From: Paludibacter sp.
Lineage (GTDB): Bacteria; Bacteroidota; Bacteroidia; Bacteroidales; Paludibacteraceae
Reading direction: 5' to 3'
Length of the DNA stretch: 9,096 nucleotides
Assembly (NCBI GenBank): GCA_028748945.1
Contig: JAQTOL010000105.1
Span: 1 to 9,096 of the forward strand
A program made the position numbers and the translations under genes. This document shows positions 1-6,534 of the stretch, one piece after another; the first letter of the stretch is position 1; each line of letters starts with the position of its first letter. The notes beneath the pieces were generated by a model that saw only the letters and a program-made list of their open reading frames with translations, made no database searches and was not told the origin of the DNA.

Positions 1-229
1 GACACCGCCTACCCTGATTTTTGATGCCAACGATGACAAAGCTGTTCCTTCACTCAACAGCGTTTTCTTTTACACAGCCTTGCGCGAAAAAGGTGTGGAT
101 GCCTCGTTACACATTTTTCCTCATGGGGGGCACAATATTAATCTTACAAAAAGTCCCGGAACGACCATGTTTTGGATGCCATTATTTGATGCATGGTTGA
201 AAGAAATGAAAATTTACGATTTAAAATAA
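1..229 (+). CDS. C-terminal part of an alpha/beta-hydrolase esterase (acetyl-xylan/feruloyl esterase-like), 5'-truncated by the window edge
   Basis: An open frame enters from the left edge (first full codon at base 2) and ends at TAA 227-229, giving the last 75 residues. The sequence fits the end of the alpha/beta-hydrolase fold used by BD-FAE and acetyl-xylan esterases. A strand leads into DANDDKAVPSLNS, whose second Asp of the DD pair (residue 12 of the visible part) sits where the catalytic acid precedes the VP turn. About 30 residues later FPHGGHN carries the expected catalytic His (visible residue 44). A final helix (FDAWLKEM) closes the domain. The nucleophile Ser lies outside the window, so the exact substrate cannot be read. 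The gene lies 91 nt upstream of a secreted GH43 enzyme on the same strand, which favours de-esterification of decorated xylan. A peptidase-S9-like or generic esterase assignment remains possible. Confidence 0.8.
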   Translation, partial: TPPTLIFDANDDKAVPSLNSVFFYTALREKGVDASLHIFPHGGHNINLTKSPGTTMFWMPLFDAWLKEMKIYDLK

Positions 230-277
230 GAGGATAAACCATTCGTTAATCACATTTATTCAGATTTAATCATCCAA

Positions 278-292
278 TGAATTTAAAATTCA
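278..292. repeat. Short perfect inverted repeat in the leader of the GH43 gene
   Basis: TGAATTT, one A, then AAATTCA form a 7+1+7 perfect palindrome 28 nt before the GH43 start codon, in the 91-nt gap after the esterase gene. It could be an operator half-site pair or a weak hairpin. AT-rich palindromes of this size also arise by chance, and no TAnnTTTG promoter element is obvious nearby. Confidence 0.3.
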
Positions 293-320
293 GAAGAAAA
301 TAACACAATAATAAATTTCA

Positions 321-1973
321 ATGAAAAAAATCAGATTACTTCAACTCTCTCTTCTTTTATCAACACTCATGTTATCGGCTCAGAATATTTCCAAAGTATG
401 GGTTTCGGATTTAGGTAACGGAAAATATAAAAATCCGGTACTTTATGCCGATTATTCCGATCCCGATGTTTGCCGGGTTGGAAACGATTATTACATGGTG
501 GCATCTTCTTTTGCCAATATTCCGGGATTGCCAATCCTGCATTCAAATGATTTGGTAAACTGGACCATCATTGGTTATGCACTTGATAAAATGATTCCGG
601 AAGATCGTTTCAATACCATGCAACACGGCAATGGCGTCTGGGCTCCGAGCATCCGTTTCCATAACAATGAGTTTTATATTTATTTCGGCGATCCGGATGC
701 AGGTATTTATATGACTCAGGCAAAAAACATCACCGGTCCGTGGGCTCCGCTGCAAATGGTAAAAGAAGGGAAAGGTCTGATTGATGCCTGTCCGCTTTGG
801 GACGAAGATGGACGTGCTTACGTTGTTCACGGATTTGCAGGAAGTCGTGCCGGGATGAAAAGTGTGCTTGCCATTTTCGAAATGTCGCCCGATGGTACAT
901 CAGCAATCAGCAATGACCGTTTGATTTTTGATGGACATCCGAACAATTCAACTGTCGAAGGTCCTAAGTTTTATAAACGCAACGGTTATTATTATATTTT
1001 CTGTCCGGCAGGTGGTGTGAAACCCGGCTGGCAACTTGCTTTGCGATCGACCAATGTCTACGGACCTTACGAAGAAAAAATAGTCCTTGCGCAGGGAAAA
1101 TCGGATTTCAACGGACCTCACCAGGGTGCATGGGTGGATACACCCGATGGAAAAGAAGACTGGTTTCTTCATTTTCAGGATTTGTACGCATACGGACGTG
1201 CCGTATTGCTCGAACCTATGAAATGGGTAAATGACTGGCCGGTAATGGGCGAAGATAAAGATGGTGATGGTTGCGGAACACCTGTTTCTACGTTTAAAAA
1301 ACCGAATGTTGGCAAAACTTATCCCGTGGCAACACCCGCTGAAAGTGATGAGTTTGATGGTACTACCCTTGCCCTCCAATGGCAATGGCAGGGAAACAGC
1401 AATCCACTATGGTCATATTGTAACGGAAACAAAGGCTACTTGCGTCTTTTTGCGTGGCAATTAATCGGTGAAGCCCGAAACTTGTGGGATGCACCGAATT
1501 TGTTGCTTCAGAAATTTCCAGCACCGAACTTCAGTGCCAGCACGAAACTGACATTCAATCCGTTCAAAAAAGGTGAACGTGCCGGATTGGTAATAATGGG
1601 AATGGATTATGCAGCGCTTACCATCGAAAATTCCGAAAACGGTTTGACTCTGAATCAAATTAGCTGCCTGAAAGCCGATAAAGGGAATGCCGAAAAAATA
1701 AATACGTCCATTCCACTCGGGCAAAATACAGTTTATCTGCGTGTGGAAGTTGCTCAAAGCAAGTCGATCAATAAAGAAGGTATCAACGAACCGAAAGCAA
1801 CCTGCACCTTCAGTTACAGTCTCGATGGAAAATCATTTTCATCCCTGGGAACTTCGTTTACAGCCCGTGAGGGACAATGGATCGGAGCAAAAGTAGGTCT
1901 TTTCTGCTCCCGCCCTCAACCTTTAAACGATTCGGGATATGCCGATATTGATTGGTTCCGGATAGAAAAATAA
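321..1973 (+). CDS. Secreted glycoside hydrolase family 43 enzyme (beta-xylosidase / alpha-L-arabinofuranosidase type) with C-terminal beta-sandwich
   Basis: The 550-residue protein begins with a signal peptide (basic MKKIR, hydrophobic core about residues 6-18, then SAQ with likely cleavage near 20/21), so it is exported, probably to the periplasm. Residues about 35-320 form the five-bladed GH43 propeller. The expected catalytic trio is visible: general base D47 in YSDPDVCR, pKa-tuning D155 in GLIDACPLWDEDG, and general acid E213 in TVEGPKFYK. H267 in GPHQGAWVD matches the conserved central His. Residues about 340-550 resemble the concanavalin-like beta-sandwich at the C-terminus of GH43 beta-xylosidases (starting ESDEFDG, ending ADIDWFRIEK). 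Inverting hydrolysis of xylosyl or arabinofuranosyl ends is established for the family; which sugar is cut here is inference. The preceding esterase suggests xylan. ATG 321 is chosen because it starts the signal peptide directly. Subfamily 12 is a guess. Confidence 0.93.
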   Translation: MKKIRLLQLSLLLSTLMLSAQNISKVWVSDLGNGKYKNPVLYADYSDPDVCRVGNDYYMVASSFANIPGLPILHSNDLVNWTIIGYALDKMIPEDRFNTMQHGNGVWAPSIRFHNNEFYIYFGDPDAGIYMTQAKNITGPWAPLQMVKEGKGLIDACPLWDEDGRAYVVHGFAGSRAGMKSVLAIFEMSPDGTSAISNDRLIFDGHPNNSTVEGPKFYKRNGYYYIFCPAGGVKPGWQLALRSTNVYGPYEEKIVLAQGKSDFNGPHQGAWVDTPDGKEDWFLHFQDLYAYGRAVLLEPMKWVNDWPVMGEDKDGDGCGTPVSTFKKPNVGKTYPVATPAESDEFDGTTLALQWQWQGNSNPLWSYCNGNKGYLRLFAWQLIGEARNLWDAPNLLLQKFPAPNFSASTKLTFNPFKKGERAGLVIMGMDYAALTIENSENGLTLNQISCLKADKGNAEKINTSIPLGQNTVYLRVEVAQSKSINKEGINEPKATCTFSYSLDGKSFSSLGTSFTAREGQWIGAKVGLFCSRPQPLNDSGYADIDWFRIEK

Positions 1974-2063
1974 ATCGGTGAATTTTAAACCATTTTGATC
2001 TTGTAGTTGTTATGAATCGACCGGACAGAATTAAATGAGTCCCGATTTAAAAATACATGCGAT

Positions 2064-2243
2064 ATGGTAGAAGACCCTGTAATTTGCGATTGTAACGATG
2101 TTTGTAAAAGTGATATCGTAGATAAAATTAAAGATAAAAACCTGAAAACGATTAACGAGGTTGGAAAAGAACTGGATGCCGGAACCGGATGCGGAGGATG
2201 CCGGTACGACATTCAGGATATTTTAAATGAAATCAATAATTAA
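2064..2243 (+). CDS. Small stand-alone BFD-like [2Fe-2S]-binding protein
   Basis: This 59-residue protein has the signature of the BFD-like (bacterioferritin-associated ferredoxin) [2Fe-2S] domain: C8-x-C10 near the start and C43-x2-C46 in TGCGGC near the end. The C10 to C43 gap is 32 residues, close to E. coli Bfd. A helical middle (SDIVDKIKDKN, TINEVGKEL) lies between, as in the family's helix-turn-helix fold. A fifth Cys, C14, sits just after the first pair where many members have Thr. Bfd hands electrons to bacterioferritin to release iron, and the same domain occurs in nitrite reductases and dehydrogenases. With no bacterioferritin or reductase gene in view, the partner here is unknown. 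ATG 2064 is the only ATG before the motif; the frame is closed by TGA at 2013-2015. A strong terminator follows the stop, so it looks monocistronic. Confidence 0.85.
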   Translation: MVEDPVICDCNDVCKSDIVDKIKDKNLKTINEVGKELDAGTGCGGCRYDIQDILNEINN

Positions 2244-2245
2244 GG

Positions 2246-2276
2246 AAAGAGGGAAACGAAAGTTTTCCTCTTTTTT
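2246..2276 (+). terminator. Rho-independent terminator of the BFD-like gene
   Basis: A 12-bp stem (arms 2246-2257 and 2262-2273, one G-T wobble at 2253/2266) is capped by the stable tetraloop GAAA and runs into a T tract ending at 2276. It begins three bases after the TAA of the BFD-like gene and separates it from the small membrane protein and recQ downstream. Confidence 0.85.
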
Positions 2277-2324
2277 ATTTCTATATTTACAAACGATATA
2301 ATACCTTAATTCGAATCTTATTCG

Positions 2325-2332
2325 TATTTTTG
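2325..2332 (+). promoter_or_regulatory. Possible Bacteroidetes -7 element upstream of the small membrane protein and recQ
   Basis: TATTTTTG matches the TAnnTTTG consensus 38 nt before the ATG at 2371 and after the terminator, where a promoter is expected. No convincing TTTG -33 element is visible at the right distance and the region is T-rich, so the match may be chance. Confidence 0.35.
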
Positions 2333-2370
2333 TTTTTGTTAATTTGATTTGTTCTGAATTAAAATCCAAA

Positions 2371-2517
2371 ATGAAAAGTAAACCAAAAAAAGTTTGGAAA
2401 ATAATTGGTTACATATTAATTATATTGTTTGCATTTATTTTTTTATTTGCCAGAATTGTAAGACCATTGCATAAATTCAAACAAAGTTCAACTTTCTTTC
2501 ATTACAGAAACCTGTAA
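2371..2517 (+). CDS. Candidate 48-residue single-pass membrane protein of unknown function
   Basis: ATG 2371 opens a 48-codon frame ending in TAA 2515-2517. The product has a strongly basic N-terminus (MKSKPKKVWK), one hydrophobic segment at about residues 11-28 (IIGYILIILFAFIFLFAR), and a short basic tail (RIVRPLHKFKQ onward). By the positive-inside rule either end could be cytoplasmic. The stop lies 12 nt before the recQ ATG, so the two genes are probably co-transcribed, or this frame acts as a leader for recQ. I do not recognise a family. Its small size and AT-rich, Lys/Ile/Phe-heavy codons mean it could be a chance frame in the recQ leader. In its favour are the compact basic-TM-basic layout and the tight spacing. 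Confidence 0.45.
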   Translation: MKSKPKKVWKIIGYILIILFAFIFLFARIVRPLHKFKQSSTFFHYRNL

Positions 2518-2529
2518 TCACAAAATCAA

Positions 2530-4437
2530 ATGCAACAATACCTTTCCATACTTAAGCAATACTGGGGTTACGATCAATTCCGGCCACTTCAAAGCGATAT
2601 TATCCAAAGTATCGCTTCGGGGAAAGATACACTTGGACTGATGCCTACCGGTGGTGGAAAGTCACTGACTTTTCAGGTACCGGCTATGGCCATGGAAGGT
2701 TTATGCTTAGTGGTTACACCGCTGATCGCGTTAATGAAAGATCAGGTGGAAAACCTGAAGAAACGGGGAATCGCGGCTGCTGCCATTTATTCGGGTATGT
2801 CACAAAACGACATTATGCTGACACTCGACAATTCGGTATTTGGTGCCTATAAGTTTCTGTACGTTTCACCGGAACGATTGGCAACACCAATCTTTATGCA
2901 AAAAATAAAGCAGGCAACCGTTTGCATAATTGCCGTGGACGAATCGCATTGTATTTCGCAATGGGGTTACGATTTTCGTCCCTCCTACCTTCGCATTGCC
3001 GATATAAGGGAGATATTGCCTGATGTTCCTGTATTGGCACTCACAGCTACCGCAACACCCGAAGTGGTGGAGGACATTCAAAAGCAACTTCACTTCAGGG
3101 GAAAAAATCTTTTTCAAAAAAGTTTTCATCGTTCCAATCTGGCTTATGTGGTTCGAACGGTTGAAAACAAAGATGAAAACTTATTGAAAATACTGAACAG
3201 TGTTCCGGGTACTTCGGTAGTATATGTCCGCAACCGGAAACGAACCAAAGAAATTGCTGAATTTTTAAATCAAAATGGAATTCCTGCCGAGAACTTTCAT
3301 GCCGGACTGAAAAACGACACGAAAGATGCCAAACAAAACCGTTGGAAATCGGGGGAAACACGCGTGATTGTTTCCACCAATGCTTTCGGTATGGGCATCG
3401 ATAAAGCCGAAGTTCGAACCGTCATTCACATGGATTTACCCGATTCGGTGGAAGCTTATTTTCAGGAAGCCGGTCGTGCCGGTCGCGATGAACAAAAAGC
3501 TTACGCGGTTTTACTTTACAATAACGGCGATGCCGTAAAAATGCGTAAACGTGTTACGGACACTTTTCCCGGAAAAGAAATGGTTCTCAAGGTGTACGAG
3601 GCGTTGGGAAATTATTTCGAACTGGGCGTTGGTTCCGGTCTCGATAAAGTTTATGCTTTTGATATCGCTGATTTTTGTACAAAATTCAAATTACCCATAC
3701 TCATATCCTATAATTGTTTGAAAATTCTTCAGCAAGCCGGATACATAGAATTGACGGATGAACAGGACAGTTCTTCGCGCGTGCTTTTCACAGTGAAAAA
3801 AGATGATCTGTACAAAACCAAACAAACGCCCGAACAGGATCGTTTAATCCATATTTTACTGCGTTCCTACACCGGTCTGTTTACCGATTTGGCTGCCGTC
3901 AATGAAGAAACGATTGCTCAACGACTGGAATGGACACGTGAAAAGGTTTACGATGAACTCGTCGTATTATCTAAAGAACATATCATTCAATATATTCCCC
4001 GGAAGAAAACTCCATTTCTCACTTTTACACGGGAACGGGAAGCAACGAATCGTGTCGTACTGGGGAAAGAAGCCTACGACGACCGACGGGAACGTTATAT
4101 TACCCGGATTAAAAGTGTGCTGGATTATGCCAAAGAAGAGAATATCTGTCGGAATCAGATTTTGCTTTCTTATTTTGGCGAAAAGGAGAGCAAGCCCTGC
4201 GGGAAATGCGATATATGTCAAAAGAAAAGGGAGACCGAAGTGTCCGATCAGGATTTTGAACTGATCCGCCTTGCTGTACAACAACAACTGTCAACCACCG
4301 AATTGACAATAAATGCATTAGTCAAAGAAATACACTTCAAAGAGCCGAAAGTATTAAAAGTAATTAGGTTTATGTTGGACAACGGACAATTAGAGGAAAA
4401 TGAAGCAATGAAATTAAAGAACAAAAGTACGATTTGA
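2530..4437 (+). CDS. recQ: RecQ-family ATP-dependent DNA helicase, HRDC-less
   Basis: The 635-residue protein is a 3'-5' superfamily 2 DNA helicase used in recombinational repair and fork rescue. The motifs appear in order: motif 0 FRPLQSDII (17-25), Walker A PTGGGKS with K44, motif Ia TPLIALMKDQ (63-72), DESH box 137-140 followed by the RecQ aromatic-rich loop SQWGYDFRPSY, motif III LTATAT (171-176), motif IV VVYVRNRKR, motif V STNAFGMGID (282-291) and motif VI QEAGRAGRD (312-320). Four zinc ligands, C540, C557, C560 and C563, have the same x16/x2/x2 spacing as E. coli RecQ. About 200 residues, including a winged-helix-like stretch (FDIADFCTKFKLPI, 377-390), lie between the helicase core and the zinc motif. 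After it come only about 70 residues with no HRDC pattern. This variant layout is, from memory, common in Bacteroidetes. Assignment to RecQ is secure; which paralogue is not. Confidence 0.95.
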   Translation: MQQYLSILKQYWGYDQFRPLQSDIIQSIASGKDTLGLMPTGGGKSLTFQVPAMAMEGLCLVVTPLIALMKDQVENLKKRGIAAAAIYSGMSQNDIMLTLDNSVFGAYKFLYVSPERLATPIFMQKIKQATVCIIAVDESHCISQWGYDFRPSYLRIADIREILPDVPVLALTATATPEVVEDIQKQLHFRGKNLFQKSFHRSNLAYVVRTVENKDENLLKILNSVPGTSVVYVRNRKRTKEIAEFLNQNGIPAENFHAGLKNDTKDAKQNRWKSGETRVIVSTNAFGMGIDKAEVRTVIHMDLPDSVEAYFQEAGRAGRDEQKAYAVLLYNNGDAVKMRKRVTDTFPGKEMVLKVYEALGNYFELGVGSGLDKVYAFDIADFCTKFKLPILISYNCLKILQQAGYIELTDEQDSSSRVLFTVKKDDLYKTKQTPEQDRLIHILLRSYTGLFTDLAAVNEETIAQRLEWTREKVYDELVVLSKEHIIQYIPRKKTPFLTFTREREATNRVVLGKEAYDDRRERYITRIKSVLDYAKEENICRNQILLSYFGEKESKPCGKCDICQKKRETEVSDQDFELIRLAVQQQLSTTELTINALVKEIHFKEPKVLKVIRFMLDNGQLEENEAMKLKNKSTI

Positions 4438-4474
4438 ACACAAATAATTAACCTCGTGTTTAGTTCAAAAAGTG

Positions 4475-4482
4475 TATCTTTG
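4475..4482 (+). promoter_or_regulatory. Bacteroidetes -7 promoter element for E2-like copy 1
   Basis: TATCTTTG is an exact TAnnTTTG match, 28 nt before ATG 4511 and 37 nt after the recQ stop. Only a partial -33 match (GTG at 4456-4458) is visible. The same nine bases GTATCTTTG recur before copy 2 at almost the same distance from its start, which supports function. Confidence 0.7.
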
Positions 4483-4510
4483 CCCAATTTATTTCTAAAT
4501 ACTCAAAATA

Positions 4511-5428
4511 ATGCTCAAATATAATAAATTAAAATATTATCGTTGGAACCTGGGTGACCGGTACGATGGCTGGCGGGTTAAGAAAGTTGACCCGATTTTT
4601 TCACTCGTTCCTTTTGTTCTGAATAAGCGTGTAGATTCCGAAGTCTTTTTTGAAATAAAAATTCCGATTGATAAGATCGAAGCATTTATAAAAGAACATA
4701 AAAAAGAAATGCCCGATTTATCCATCATGCACGTGGTTATAGCATCCATTGTGCGATTAATCTCCCAACGTCCATACGTAAATCGTTTTGTGGTTTGGAA
4801 CAAACTTTTTGCACGTAATCATATTAGCTTTTCGTTGGCAATCAAACGGTCGCTTTCCGATGAAGGTGAAGAAACAGTCATAAAACCTTACTTTTTACCA
4901 ACCGATACCTTACAGGATATTGTTGAAAAAACCAACAAAGAGGTGAAAATCAATCTACAGGAAGGTCTTCAAAATTCATCGGATTCCATCTCAAAGGTCA
5001 TGGGATTTTTACCCGATTTTTTATTACGGGCAGTCGTCGTATTAATCAAACAGTTAGATAAAGTCGGGATAATGCCCAAACCGCTTTTCCATGCCAGTCC
5101 GTTTCATACCAGTATCTTTTTGACTAACATTGGATCCATTGGCATTGAATCTATTTATCACCATCTTTACGAATTTGGAACCTGTAGCATGTTTGCCGCC
5201 ATGGGTAAAAAATCAAGATCATTTGAATTTGATAAAGATGGTACAACAATCCCGGCTAAAACCATTCTACTGAAATTTGTACTTGACGAACGTATTTGTG
5301 ACGGGTTCTATTATGCTACTACCATCCGTATGATTGATAAAATAATATCCAATCCTTCTGTTTTGTTACTCCCACCCGAAAAGGTCATTGTAGATGATGG
5401 AGTTGGAAGAAAACGCGCAGATGTATGA
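4511..5428 (+). CDS. Stand-alone E2/CAT-fold acyltransferase-like protein, copy 1, lacking the catalytic His
   Basis: The 305-residue protein resembles the catalytic (inner-core) domain of 2-oxoacid dehydrogenase E2 subunits and chloramphenicol acetyltransferase. Diagnostic stretches are IMHVVIASIVRLI (72-84), the strand TNIGSIGIESIY (205-216) leading to FGTCSMFAAMG, and the motif DERICDG (259-265). In true E2 enzymes that motif is DHRxxDG, with His as catalytic base. Here it is E260, while the structural D264-G265 are kept. A His pair (H217-H218) lies in the neighbouring IYHHLYEFG segment. There is no lipoyl or peripheral-subunit-binding domain, and no E1 or E3 gene is visible. From memory, similar stand-alone proteins annotated as 'subunit E2' occur in Bacteroidetes and Clostridia; their function is not established to my knowledge. 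Residues 166-185 form a hydrophobic stretch that may pack internally or touch membrane. It has its own promoter and is followed by a close paralogue. Confidence 0.85.
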   Translation: MLKYNKLKYYRWNLGDRYDGWRVKKVDPIFSLVPFVLNKRVDSEVFFEIKIPIDKIEAFIKEHKKEMPDLSIMHVVIASIVRLISQRPYVNRFVVWNKLFARNHISFSLAIKRSLSDEGEETVIKPYFLPTDTLQDIVEKTNKEVKINLQEGLQNSSDSISKVMGFLPDFLLRAVVVLIKQLDKVGIMPKPLFHASPFHTSIFLTNIGSIGIESIYHHLYEFGTCSMFAAMGKKSRSFEFDKDGTTIPAKTILLKFVLDERICDGFYYATTIRMIDKIISNPSVLLLPPEKVIVDDGVGRKRADV

Positions 5429-5536
5429 AAAATAAATAGAACTATTAAAAGCCTTCAACAGGTGTTCCTTTTTATTTACATAAGTCTATATTTCCATTTG
5501 AATTATTAAATCAGAAAGAATCAAATTGCTTTTATG

Positions 5537-5544
5537 TATCTTTG
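5537..5544 (+). promoter_or_regulatory. Bacteroidetes -7 promoter element for E2-like copy 2
   Basis: TATCTTTG is an exact TAnnTTTG match 27 nt before ATG 5572, mirroring the element before copy 1. Transcription would start near 5550. This rules out the in-frame TTG at 5542, which overlaps the element, as the translation start. No good -33 element is seen. Confidence 0.65.
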
Positions 5545-5571
5545 GTTCCAATAATCTTAAATCACTGCATA

Positions 5572-6489
5572 ATGAATGAATTAAACAAATTGAAGTATTA
5601 CCGTTGGACATTAGGCGATCGGTATGATGGATGGCGGGTAAAAAATGTAGATGCAGTCTTCTCGGTGATTCCGTATTTCCTGCGCACACGTATGGATGCG
5701 CAAAACTTTTTTGAAGAGAAAGTTGATATTGATCATATTGAAGCTTTTATAAAAGAGCACAAAGATGACATTCCCGATTTATCAATCATGCATGTAGTCA
5801 TGGCTGCACTGGTGAGGCTTATCGCTGCACGCCCCCATCTGAATCGGTTTGTAATCTGGAATAAAATTTTTGCACGTAACCACGTGAATTTCTCTATCGC
5901 TGTAAAACGTTCGCTCTCCGACGAAGGCGAGGAAACCCTTATAAAACCGTACTTTATGCCTTCTGATACACTTCACGATATTGTACAGAAGACAAGATTA
6001 GAACAGGAAAAAAATCAAAAAGTCGGCCAGCAGAACTCATCAGATACAATTTCAAAAATTCTTGGCTTACTCCCTGAATTCTTATTACGTTTTGTTGTTT
6101 TTTCCCTTTTACATCTCGACAAAGTAGGGATGATGCCCAAGTTTATCAACAAAGCCAGTCCGTGGCATTCCAGTATTTTTCTTACCAATATTGGTTCTAT
6201 CGGTGTAGAATCTATTTACCATCATTTATACGAATTTGGAACCTGTAGTATGTTTGTGGCTATGGGTAAGAAATCCAGACGCCATACGCTCGACAAAAAT
6301 GGGGATTTGAAATCATACAAAAGTATTCAGCTTAAATTTGTACTCGACGAACGAATTTGCGACGGATTTTATTACGCCTCTTCCATGCGGGTACTCAATA
6401 AAATCTTATCAGATCCATCAGTTCTGTTGCTTCCTCCCAAGGAAGTGATTATTGACGAAGGTGTGGGTAAAAAAAGAATTGATTTGTAG
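5572..6489 (+). CDS. Stand-alone E2/CAT-fold acyltransferase-like protein, copy 2, lacking the catalytic His
   Basis: With the start at ATG 5572 this protein is 305 residues and aligns to copy 1 end to end with no gap, at about 207 identities by hand count (68%). Identical blocks cover LGDRYDGWRVK (14-24), IKPYF (124-128), SIFLTNIGSIG (201-211), ESIYHHLYEFGTCSMF (213-228) and KFVLDERICDGFYYA (255-269). The catalytic His of the E2 HxxxDG motif is again Glu (E260), so the change is not a random loss in one copy. Divergence is concentrated at residues 31-50, 143-153, 174-181 and 236-250, probably loops or partner surfaces. The longer frame from TTG 5542 is rejected because it overlaps the promoter and would add ten residues that copy 1 lacks. 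The gene is 143 nt after copy 1, with its own promoter, and ends at a strong terminator. The role is unknown; divergence after duplication, or a hetero-oligomer with copy 1, is inference. Confidence 0.85.
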   Translation: MNELNKLKYYRWTLGDRYDGWRVKNVDAVFSVIPYFLRTRMDAQNFFEEKVDIDHIEAFIKEHKDDIPDLSIMHVVMAALVRLIAARPHLNRFVIWNKIFARNHVNFSIAVKRSLSDEGEETLIKPYFMPSDTLHDIVQKTRLEQEKNQKVGQQNSSDTISKILGLLPEFLLRFVVFSLLHLDKVGMMPKFINKASPWHSSIFLTNIGSIGVESIYHHLYEFGTCSMFVAMGKKSRRHTLDKNGDLKSYKSIQLKFVLDERICDGFYYASSMRVLNKILSDPSVLLLPPKEVIIDEGVGKKRIDL

Positions 6490-6500
6490 GATATTGACAT

Positions 6501-6534
6501 AAAAACCTCCCGGCGGAGGTTTTTTTATTTTTTT
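6501..6534. terminator. Bidirectional Rho-independent terminator between convergent genes
   Basis: A perfect 10-bp stem (arms 6501-6510 and 6515-6524, AAAAACCTCC paired with GGAGGTTTTT) with loop CGGC lies 11 nt after the stop of E2-like copy 2. It is followed on the + strand by a T-rich run to 6534. The five A at the left edge give a T run for transcripts arriving from the - strand, so one hairpin serves both directions. The TAA of the yccF-like gene (6525-6527) falls within the + strand T tract. Confidence 0.92.

Noticed and set aside
948..1385. 145-codon - strand frame inside the GH43 gene
   Set aside because: It is the opposite-strand shadow of conserved GH43 codons. The peptide shows no domain and has no promoter context.
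1985..2212. 75-codon - strand frame
   Set aside because: It is antisense to the BFD-like gene, whose cysteine pattern and terminator identify the + strand as coding.
3902..4264. 120-codon + strand frame inside recQ
   Set aside because: It is out-of-frame overlap of the RecQ zinc-binding region. The RecQ frame carries all motifs continuously.
4109..4487. Overlapping - strand frames opposite the recQ 3' end
   Set aside because: They are low-complexity, Cys/Phe-rich shadow translations with no independent start context.
5429..5536. Possible terminator between the two E2-like genes
   Set aside because: The stretch around 5450-5475 ends in a T run, but I find only a 3-bp stem (CCT/AGG) before it, too weak to call.
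5542..5571. Ten-residue N-terminal extension of E2-like copy 2 from TTG 5542
   Set aside because: The TTG overlaps the TATCTTTG promoter element and lies upstream of the expected transcription start. The ATG at 5572 gives the same 305-residue length as copy 1.
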